The translations under genes were made by a program, and so were the position numbers. Positions 1 through 5,978 of a stretch of DNA of 11,004 nt are shown here, piece by piece (positions within the stretch are counted from its first letter, which is position 1; each line of letters begins with the position of its first letter). Origin of the DNA: Deltaproteobacteria bacterium. GTDB taxonomy: Bacteria > Bdellovibrionota > UBA1018 > UBA923. Where the stretch lies: assembly GCA_016194725.1 (NCBI GenBank), contig JACQAW010000168.1, positions 1 through 11,004 on the forward strand, given 5' to 3'. Under the pieces are notes generated by a model, which was not told the origin of the DNA, did no database searches, and saw only the letters and a program-made list of their open reading frames with translations.

Positions 1-445
1 CGAGCATACGGGCGGCGATACGCCCATCGCCTACTTCACTGGAGCCGCCGATTCCAATGAACGGCAGCTTCAGGATTATCTGCCTGCGCTTTCGACGATC
101 TCATTCATCCAGGTGGCCCACGAAGACCATACCGTGCTGAATCTTCTGAAATATGGGCGCAGCGGCGAGGTGAGATTTGACACGACCGCTTCGCCTATCG
201 CAGCCTACCTTTACGAAGCCCTGGGCGCCGAAGGCATCGAGCACTACGTCCGGGAAGCCAAGAAAGTCTGCGCCGGCATGCGCACCGCCCAGGAATTCCT
301 GGATCGGCTGCCCAGCTCGCTGGTCGCGGCCCTGGCCCGCGCGGCTTCTGAAATCGCTTCCGGGCGCCGCGAGCGGCTGCTCGAGATTGCCGAAAAATAT
401 TCCACCACCGGCCCGCGTACAAAAAAACGCAAACACGCGGCGTAA
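1..445 (+). CDS. Unrecognised protein, C-terminal part (5' end outside window)
   Basis: An open reading frame runs from the window edge to the TAA at 443-445, giving the last 147 residues of a longer protein. I do not recognise the family. The first part alternates hydrophobic strands with small residues (TGAADSN, then FIQVAHEDHT). This could be the end of an alpha/beta-hydrolase-like core, with an Asp- and His-containing tail, but that is only a guess from shape. The rest is predicted helical and rich in Ala, Glu and Arg, and the protein ends in a basic stretch (TKKRKHAA). No signal peptide or membrane segment is visible in this part. It converges on the cyclase gene across an 83-nt gap. The opposite strand is also open here but has no recognisable content. 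Confidence 0.6.
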   Translation, partial: EHTGGDTPIAYFTGAADSNERQLQDYLPALSTISFIQVAHEDHTVLNLLKYGRSGEVRFDTTASPIAAYLYEALGAEGIEHYVREAKKVCAGMRTAQEFLDRLPSSLVAALARAASEIASGRRERLLEIAEKYSTTGPRTKKRKHAA

Positions 446-528
446 CGAAATATTTTTCCAGGGGCAAAGTCATCAGGTATTGGCCTCGACATTCAGTAGG
501 ACCGGCAGTTGGGGCGAATCGGATTTGA
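446..528. other. Convergent intergenic gap, no clear terminator
   Basis: This 83-nt gap separates the end of the partial plus-strand gene from the end of the minus-strand cyclase gene, so transcription from both sides should stop here. I looked for a GC-rich hairpin followed by a T-run in either direction and found none that is convincing. The only T-run (TATTTTT near 450-457) has no strong stem before it on the plus strand. Confidence 0.4.
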
Positions 529-2817
529 TTAGGCCGCTGATTTTCGCGGTCGTGCCAAAAAGGCTTCCAGCTCAGGCAGCTGGGGTTGCCCGGCTTGGCC
601 GTTCTGACAGGGCTCGACATTCTTATAGATGCCCTCGTCGGTGGCATTGACAACCCGCCTGAGCATCACCCAAGGCCGGGTCGGATCGACCAGCGCGGTG
701 GCCGACGCGAACAGCCAGCCCTCCTGGTCCTTGCACGCCTGCTCGAGCTTGCAAACGGCGGCCATGGTTTTACCCACGATGGTCCAGTCCGACTTGTGGC
801 CGCCGCGCACGTCGCGCGTGGTATCGCCCCAGGTCAGACAGAACCGTGCGCTGGGCCCCTGGCGGACGGCAAACTCGCCGAAGGCGCGCGTGCACGCGAC
901 GCTGAATATCTCATGCAGCTCTTTCGCGAAGGTCACGGTCTCGGCCAGCGCCTCTGCGCTTTGCATACCGGGCTTGGTGAAGTAAAAAGCATCCCAGACC
1001 ACGAACTGCAAGGTATAGCCGTAACGGCGCGCCACCGCCGTAATGTCTTTCGAAAGCGCGGCCGTGAACTCGGCCCAGTGGTCATTGCCAAAGCGCCGGG
1101 CAATTCGAGTGCTGCCTTTGATGTCCACCATGAACAGATAGCCGGTTTCGTCTTCGCGAATCGACTTGCCTTCGATCAGCTTCTCGGCCACGCCATCGGG
1201 CAAAAATCTGGCCAGTGCCTCTGAGGCCACTCTCTGCGCCACCGCGCGGGAAAGAAAGGGCAGCAGCAAAGCTTTCGAGGTATTGAAGCGCAGCCGCTCG
1301 ACCTCGTGGTTCATCAAGTCACTGGGATAGTCGGCAATCAACAGATTCGCGATCTCGGCGCCATCCTGCTCCAGGCGCATGAACGACAGCCTTGCGCCGT
1401 GGTTCAGGCACGAGCCGAATTTTCCGAGCGAGGCCCGCACGTACTTTTCAACCTGCACCTCGCGCTCCAGCGTGGCCAGCGGCGTGCTGCGCTCGTCAGT
1501 AAGGACACTCCATCCGGTTGGTCCGCGAATCTGCGCTTCGAGGGTGCTGCCTCCCTCTTTCCCACGCTGGCTGATCGCGATGGCGCGAATGCCGAACTGC
1601 TCGGCAAACGCGCGCAACAGCTGCGCGATCTTGCCGCCTTCGTGGTAGCTCTCGACAATCCGCTGCGTCCACTTCAAGGTTTCAAAGACTCTCGCGCTGG
1701 CCTGCACGCGCCGGTAAAACGCCTGGGCAAAGCACAGAAACACGAAAATCATGGTCATGTAATACATGGGCATATGCGGCACCATGAAAAGCTTTGCCGC
1801 GTCCAGCAGCTCGCAAAGCGCAAAGCCCGCCAAAAGCAGATCTCGGCGATAAAGACCCAGCGCCAGCGCCACTCCGGCAACTGTCGCTATCATCGGCGCC
1901 AGCGCCGCATTGTAGCTGGGCAGGCAGACCACCAGCAGCGAGATCATGTTCAGCGGCGAAAGCTGCACCCAACGCACGCGTGCGATCAGCAGCCCGGGCA
2001 GCCGCGGAAGCCAGCCCCGCGACTCGTTTCCCAGTGTCAGCTGATAGAGCAGAATACCCGGAAACGCGTTCCACGCCACGATATGCTGCGCCTTGTTTCC
2101 GACGTATTGCCCGATGCTCACGGGCATGAGCATATTGAACACGTTGCTGACGAGCAGCATGTATACGATCCAGAAAGCCGCGTATTTTTCGGGTGCGGCG
2201 AGCGAGTCGCGCTCCTGCGCGATAATGACGAGCTGGCGATCGAAAAAAACGAGCGCGAGAAAAATCGCCACGATGATTTGCAGAACTCCGCCCAGAAAAA
2301 ATTCGATCAGAACCTTCACCTGCCGCACGCGATCGGGGCTGCCCACGACCATGGGCGCGCCCACGTGACCGTACCTTCTATAGGTGGGCGGGGCCCAGGC
2401 CTTGATTACGAGATCGCCCGGGCAGCTCTTGTCATAGTAATAGTAGACCTGATACGAGTTCAGATAGTCGGTACCTTGGCCACTGGCGTCGGCAGTGCTG
2501 TGCAGCGGAACGCTCTTGCCGGTCTCGACGCAAACCGCCTCGGTGGTATACAGAATCACGCCCAGGCCCAGGGCACCTCGGGACTCCCAGCCTTTCAACA
2601 CCGAGGTCGGCACGCGATAAGCCGCGCGACAAACCGATTGGCCGCGTGGCGCGTCGGTGCAGGGAATCGAAAACTGCGAAATCGGCCCTACAACGCGCAT
2701 CTCGGATGGAAACAACGCGGCAAGGTAATAGGGCCCCCACTCGCTGGCATAGGCCAATACCCCGGCGAGCAGAAACAGACAAAGGTAAAGATACCGTTCA
2801 GGAAGAGACCTGGGCAT
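529..2817 (-). CDS. Multi-pass membrane protein with degenerate class III nucleotide cyclase domain
   Basis: The 762-residue protein starts at MPRSLPER. A hydrophobic segment (about 9-24) leads into a presumed periplasmic domain (25-168) with four cysteines (53, 63, 96, 132). Several hydrophobic segments follow between 170 and 368, resembling a 7TM sensor. A cytoplasmic region that may be GAF-like (about 383-525) precedes a class III adenylate/guanylate cyclase domain (about 533-735). Both metal-binding aspartates are visible: D565 in FMVDIKGST and D609 in FVVWDAFYF. The downstream motif reads VGKTMAAVCKLE (681-692), so the transition-state Asn is Ala686 and the Arg is Lys690. It may therefore make cyclic nucleotide poorly or act as a nucleotide sensor. 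I chose this start because the reading frame upstream, open to 3060, is polar, unlike a membrane protein N-terminus, and would nearly abut the divergent gene. No good ribosome binding site is seen, so the start is uncertain. Confidence 0.8.
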   Translation of the reverse strand: MPRSLPERYLYLCLFLLAGVLAYASEWGPYYLAALFPSEMRVVGPISQFSIPCTDAPRGQSVCRAAYRVPTSVLKGWESRGALGLGVILYTTEAVCVETGKSVPLHSTADASGQGTDYLNSYQVYYYYDKSCPGDLVIKAWAPPTYRRYGHVGAPMVVGSPDRVRQVKVLIEFFLGGVLQIIVAIFLALVFFDRQLVIIAQERDSLAAPEKYAAFWIVYMLLVSNVFNMLMPVSIGQYVGNKAQHIVAWNAFPGILLYQLTLGNESRGWLPRLPGLLIARVRWVQLSPLNMISLLVVCLPSYNAALAPMIATVAGVALALGLYRRDLLLAGFALCELLDAAKLFMVPHMPMYYMTMIFVFLCFAQAFYRRVQASARVFETLKWTQRIVESYHEGGKIAQLLRAFAEQFGIRAIAISQRGKEGGSTLEAQIRGPTGWSVLTDERSTPLATLEREVQVEKYVRASLGKFGSCLNHGARLSFMRLEQDGAEIANLLIADYPSDLMNHEVERLRFNTSKALLLPFLSRAVAQRVASEALARFLPDGVAEKLIEGKSIREDETGYLFMVDIKGSTRIARRFGNDHWAEFTAALSKDITAVARRYGYTLQFVVWDAFYFTKPGMQSAEALAETVTFAKELHEIFSVACTRAFGEFAVRQGPSARFCLTWGDTTRDVRGGHKSDWTIVGKTMAAVCKLEQACKDQEGWLFASATALVDPTRPWVMLRRVVNATDEGIYKNVEPCQNGQAGQPQLPELEAFLARPRKSAA

Positions 2818-3066
2818 TCTAAAGCTTTTCGTCACTTGGTGGCAGACACTCGAGTACCTGGACATTTTTGCCGGGCAGAGGCTGGCCATGGGCCGTCCCG
2901 ACTGTCCAAGACATATAGTATTCTCGTGGCGCAGCCCACTGCCGCACCACCCCCTTCTGTCCGGTTCACTGTCGGCCACATTCATCGACATTCCCTGGGG
3001 TTGCCAGCCTTTTTCCGGTACCGGCGGACAACCCGTCCTGGCACGGCGATTGAACTTCATTGGTGG
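2818..3066. promoter_or_regulatory. Divergent intergenic region between cyclase and secreted-protein genes
   Basis: This 249-nt region must carry the promoters of both divergent genes if the chosen starts are right. An AT-rich patch at 2911-2923 contains TATAGT on the plus strand (2914-2919) and a TACTAT-like box on the minus strand. Neither has a convincing -35 box at the usual distance. A 10-bp palindrome lies at 3015-3024. Reading frames are open across the region on both strands, but their translations look like noise. Confidence 0.4.
3015..3024. repeat. Perfect 10-bp palindrome CCGGTACCGG
   Basis: The site is a perfect palindrome preceded by a run of five T (3010-3014) and lies 42 nt before the start codon of the secreted-protein gene. 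Its place suggests an operator, but a GC-rich palindrome this short can occur by chance in GC-rich DNA. Confidence 0.25.
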
Positions 3067-4038
3067 ATGACCTCGAAATTTTTCTTCGTACTCCTGCTCC
3101 TGGCGCTCGCTTCGCCCGCGGCTTTCGCGGCTGAGGTGACCGCGGCCTGCCAGTCAGAAATAGCATCGCTGAAAAAATCCTACGCCGAAAACCTGGAATT
3201 AGCCCGCCAGGCGCATCGCGTGCACCAGGCCACTCACCAGAGCATTTTTGCGGCCGTGGCTCACCTGGCTCGAAGGCCGGGAATATCCCTGGAAGATCTG
3301 GCGCTGATGCGAAAGGCTCCGAACAACGACCCTATCCCAGCCAGAGGCGCCGACTGCGCTTCGACCCCGGCCACCACGTCGACGACTCGCAGTCACCGGA
3401 TCTCGAGAAGCCGTCTGAAGAACGAGGCGCTCATCCGCATGGCGCTTTACCACGATCTCACCTCACCCGGCAGCGCCGACTGCGTCTCTGATCCCATGGA
3501 TTCCCCCGATTACTTCTACATGCAATGCCGCACGAACAACGACCCCTGGGCACCCAGCGAAAACACCATCACTGCGCGTATCGACGAGGGACCAGGAACC
3601 CTGACTCTTTGCTCGGAAACGGTTTTAGTTCAGCCCATTCGCTTCGGCGGCGCCAGGTCCTTGCTTCAGGATGAAGGCTGGCAGCCGCTGACCCGAGTCT
3701 CGACGCAATCTTGCACGACCTATGACCTGGCTCGAAAAACCGAAATCACTCCGGATATCTATTACCGGGCATTCGATACGAAGATTGAGCTGATGGGAAT
3801 TCGCGAGGCCATCAATATTCCGCCGTCCGGAAGATGGCGCCAGCCCAATGTGTACGACACGTATGCTCACACGAAGCTTTACTGGGATTTCGCCGGCTGC
3901 CAGCTGCCCGGCAGGGCTGCCAACCGTGGGGACATGCCCATGGGTGCGCATGACATGCCCTGCACGGAAAACTATTTTCTGGCCGTGGCGCTTCACCAGC
4001 TCGACTGGAACTGCGGAATCGCTACTCACCACTATTAA
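3067..4038 (+). CDS. Secreted cysteine-rich protein of unknown function
   Basis: The gene encodes 323 residues. The N-terminus is a clear Sec signal peptide: MTSK, a hydrophobic run of Phe, Leu and Ala, then an AFA|AE-type cleavage site near residue 21. The mature part has nine cysteines (28, 97, 139, 154, 182, 216, 278, 299, 316), consistent with disulfides in the periplasm or outside the cell. Residues about 29-70 look helical. The C-terminal half is rich in aromatic residues and looks like a folded beta-rich domain. I recognise no catalytic motif. The gene begins a co-directional pair with the deaminase, with 30 nt between them and the same reading frame, so the two are probably co-transcribed. 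That makes it a candidate partner, for example an inhibitor, chaperone or delivery factor. No strong ribosome binding site precedes the ATG, which directly follows TGGTGG. It is the only ATG that opens into the signal peptide. Confidence 0.75.
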   Translation: MTSKFFFVLLLLALASPAAFAAEVTAACQSEIASLKKSYAENLELARQAHRVHQATHQSIFAAVAHLARRPGISLEDLALMRKAPNNDPIPARGADCASTPATTSTTRSHRISRSRLKNEALIRMALYHDLTSPGSADCVSDPMDSPDYFYMQCRTNNDPWAPSENTITARIDEGPGTLTLCSETVLVQPIRFGGARSLLQDEGWQPLTRVSTQSCTTYDLARKTEITPDIYYRAFDTKIELMGIREAINIPPSGRWRQPNVYDTYAHTKLYWDFAGCQLPGRAANRGDMPMGAHDMPCTENYFLAVALHQLDWNCGIATHHY

Positions 4039-4068
4039 AAGGTCCGAGGAATTGCTAACTCTTGGAGC

Positions 4069-4923
4069 ATGCTTTCGCTTGCCCATGCCCGGGCCCTTGC
4101 CCGTGGACTCACCGCCACGCAGAATGACCAGATTGCTTTCCTGGAGTCGCTGGGAACCGTATTTTATGTTCGCCGCGCGGCCAATGCGCCCGCTTTAATT
4201 TCGTCCTCGGTCATCGTCGACCTGATCCAAGGTATCTATGAGCACGATTCCTCACAGGCTCTGCGGCGGGTGCGCAGCCGCATCTACGCCACGGTCGAGG
4301 CCACTGAGATGTGCCGGGGAATGACCATGGTAACCGCAAAAAGGCTTACCGCGCCCCTCCTGCCCGACGCGGGCCCGCTACCGACTGGCCTGTCTTTCGT
4401 GCAGCTGCACCCGCGCGCTACCGCGGCAACGTGGGCAACGCCGCCCGTGGCATTCGCGGGTGACGACGCAACGGCCAGAACGGATGGACAATACATGAGC
4501 TGCGCGCTGCAACTCGCTGCCACCGTTCCCCGCGAAAAGCAGCGTCACGAGTGCGACCGCCCCATCGCGGCGCTGCTGGTGGCGGCCACGGGAGAAATTC
4601 TGTCGTGGGGCCTGAACACGAATGCCAGAAACAAAACCCTGCACGCCGAAGTGAACATGGTGCAAGCCTATTGCCAGCGAACCGGGCGCGGGCTGCCCCG
4701 TGGAGCGCGAATTTATTCCACGCTCAAACCCTGCCGCATGTGCGCCGGCATGATCTGGCACTGCGCCGAAGACCTGACGAGCCTGAAAGTTTATTATCAC
4801 GAATTCGACTCCGGTCCCCACGCCAGGGAAACCATCCTCAATCCGCTTTCGCAGGAACGCCGGCGCCTGGCCCGGCCCGAGCTGCTGAATCTAGCGCCGG
4901 AAAGCCAGCTCGCCCCCACCTGA
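4069..4923 (+). CDS. Zinc-dependent deaminase, Bd3614-like (cytidine/nucleic acid deaminase superfamily)
   Basis: This 284-residue protein has the zinc site of the CDA/TadA deaminase fold: HAE at 192-194 (His ligand and catalytic Glu) and PCRMC at 221-225 (two Cys ligands). The strand before it (RPIAALLVAATGEILS, 165-180) and the STLKPCRMCAG context match this superfamily. Enzymes of this fold hydrolytically deaminate cytosine, adenine or guanine in free bases, nucleotides or nucleic acids. From memory, the sequence resembles the Bd3614-type family named from Bdellovibrio, which has been discussed as a possible toxin or effector with a separate N-terminal domain. Here residues 1-130 would be that domain. 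TadA is an alternative, but this protein is much longer than the usual 150-170 residues. There is no signal peptide. GGAG lies only one base before the ATG, an odd spacing, and translational coupling to the secreted partner upstream is possible. The gene converges on the GGDEF gene with a 19-nt gap. Confidence 0.85.
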   Translation: MLSLAHARALARGLTATQNDQIAFLESLGTVFYVRRAANAPALISSSVIVDLIQGIYEHDSSQALRRVRSRIYATVEATEMCRGMTMVTAKRLTAPLLPDAGPLPTGLSFVQLHPRATAATWATPPVAFAGDDATARTDGQYMSCALQLAATVPREKQRHECDRPIAALLVAATGEILSWGLNTNARNKTLHAEVNMVQAYCQRTGRGLPRGARIYSTLKPCRMCAGMIWHCAEDLTSLKVYYHEFDSGPHARETILNPLSQERRRLARPELLNLAPESQLAPT

Positions 4924-4942
4924 CGGCTCCTCCACAACCGGA

Positions 4943-5923
4943 TCAAACGATGCCAAAGGTCTCGGTGCAGTTTCGCCCCTTGCTCTTGGCGCTATAAAGC
5001 GAGGTGTCGGCCGAGCGAATCAGCTCTTTGGCGCTTAATCCGCCTGCCACGTCGCCGCTTTCGGTACCGGCCACCCCAAAGCTTGCCGTGACCCGAACGG
5101 AATGCTCGCCGGCTTTGACGACATGGGCCTCGATGCGTTTTCGAATTTTCTCGGCAATCTCGACGGCGTCTTTAATTCTCGTGCCGGGCATCAAGACGAA
5201 AAACTCGTCACCGCCGTAGCGAGCTGCCACGTCAGTGGTCCGCAGCTGTGCGAGAATCAGCTGTCCCACTTCCCGCAGCACCTGGCTGCCAAACAGGTGA
5301 TCCGTCTGATCGTTGATGGTCTTGAAGTGATCCATATCCAACATGAGGCAGCTGATTGGCAGCCGATGCAACTTGGCCTTCTCGACCTCATCTTGAAGAC
5401 GGCGCCCCGCAAAGCGCATATTATACAGCAAGGTCAGGTCGTCGGTATTTGCCTGCTCCTCGAGACGCTTGTTGGAACGGCGCAATGCATCGTGCAACCC
5501 CTTCGTGCGCAACGAAGCGCGCACCCGCGCCTTGAGCTCCTCCATGCGAAAAGGTTTTGCGATATAATCGTCGGCTCCGGCGTCCAGACCCGCCACTACC
5601 TGCTCAAGCTCGGTATTGGCGGTCACGAGCAGCACGCCGACGTAGTCACCGGCATTCAATCCCCGAATTTTCGCCAGGGCCTCGAGCCCCGAAAGCTTTG
5701 GCATATTGATGTCCAGCAAAACGAGGTGCGGGCTCCACGAACGCACCATATGAACCGCCGCCTCCCCATCGCTCACTAAACGGGTAAGGTGGCCCTCGGC
5801 TCGCAGCACCTCCTCGATCAGGTGGCCATTAACCGCATCGTCGTCTGCAATGATGATCCGACACTTTGAGATTTCTGCATTTCTCATCATTTTATTTAAA
5901 CCTGGAAATAACATTTCGTCCAT
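4943..5923 (-). CDS. Response regulator diguanylate cyclase (REC-GGDEF)
   Basis: The protein has 326 residues. The receiver domain (about 21-140) has the acidic pocket at D27-D29, phospho-acceptor D71 in LLDINMPK, T101 and K123 in AKPF. A coiled linker (about 142-158) joins it to a GGDEF domain (about 159-322). The active-site loop GGDEF (237-241) is intact, as is an RxxD product-inhibition site (RTTD, 228-231) placed five residues before it as in PleD-type enzymes. It should condense two GTP into c-di-GMP in the cytoplasm when phosphorylated by a histidine kinase, which is not in the window. In the nucleotide-binding stretch, the usual GHxxGD reads DHLFGS, a mild departure. The start is supported by AGGGGG (5936-5931) seven bases upstream. 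MM at residues 12-13 is a second possible start. A good sigma-70-like promoter lies just upstream, and the PilZ gene at the right end could encode a receptor for its product. Confidence 0.92.
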   Translation of the reverse strand: MDEMLFPGLNKMMRNAEISKCRIIIADDDAVNGHLIEEVLRAEGHLTRLVSDGEAAVHMVRSWSPHLVLLDINMPKLSGLEALAKIRGLNAGDYVGVLLVTANTELEQVVAGLDAGADDYIAKPFRMEELKARVRASLRTKGLHDALRRSNKRLEEQANTDDLTLLYNMRFAGRRLQDEVEKAKLHRLPISCLMLDMDHFKTINDQTDHLFGSQVLREVGQLILAQLRTTDVAARYGGDEFFVLMPGTRIKDAVEIAEKIRKRIEAHVVKAGEHSVRVTASFGVAGTESGDVAGGLSAKELIRSADTSLYSAKSKGRNCTETFGIV

Positions 5924-5938
5924 CGCCCATCCCCCTTT

Positions 5939-5949
5939 ACGGGTCCCGT
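5939..5949. promoter_or_regulatory. Palindrome ACGGG-T-CCCGT, possible operator
   Basis: Two perfect 5-bp arms flank one central base in the 48-nt gap between the divergent GGDEF and MsrA-M23 genes. The site covers the expected transcription start of the GGDEF promoter, a classic repressor position, and could also form a small hairpin at the 5' end of that mRNA. It is short and could be chance. Confidence 0.3.
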
Positions 5950-5978
5950 TTTGTATGGGACAGCTCGACTCATGACAA
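5950..5978 (-). promoter_or_regulatory. Sigma-70-like promoter for the GGDEF gene
   Basis: On the minus strand, TTGTCA (5978-5973, five of six matches to TTGACA) is followed after exactly 17 nt by TACAAA (5955-5950, four of six matches to TATAAT). Transcription would begin near 5943, leaving a leader of about 20 nt that carries the AGGGGG ribosome binding site. The -35 box overlaps the ATG of the divergent MsrA-M23 gene. Confidence 0.45.

Noticed and set aside
2818..3060. N-terminal extension of the cyclase gene up to an ATG at 3060 (81 extra residues).
   Set aside because: The extra sequence is polar and low in pattern, precedes the membrane-anchor start without adding a signal, and would leave six bases to the divergent gene, with no room for promoters.
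1306..3066. Long open plus-strand frame running across the cyclase gene into the secreted protein gene.
   Set aside because: Its translation is rich in His, Arg and Gln with no recognisable domain, and it mirrors the real minus-strand cyclase. The real gene begins at the signal peptide at 3067.
4924..4942. Possible terminator in the 19-nt gap between the convergent deaminase and GGDEF genes.
   Set aside because: No hairpin or T-run is visible.
5102..5779. Open plus-strand frame opposite the GGDEF gene.
   Set aside because: It mirrors a gene with intact REC and GGDEF motifs, a typical effect of GC-rich codon usage.
5951..5971. TTG start for the MsrA-M23 gene, seven codons upstream of ATG 5972.
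   Set aside because: It is a rarer start codon without a better ribosome binding site, and the added residues do not create a signal peptide.
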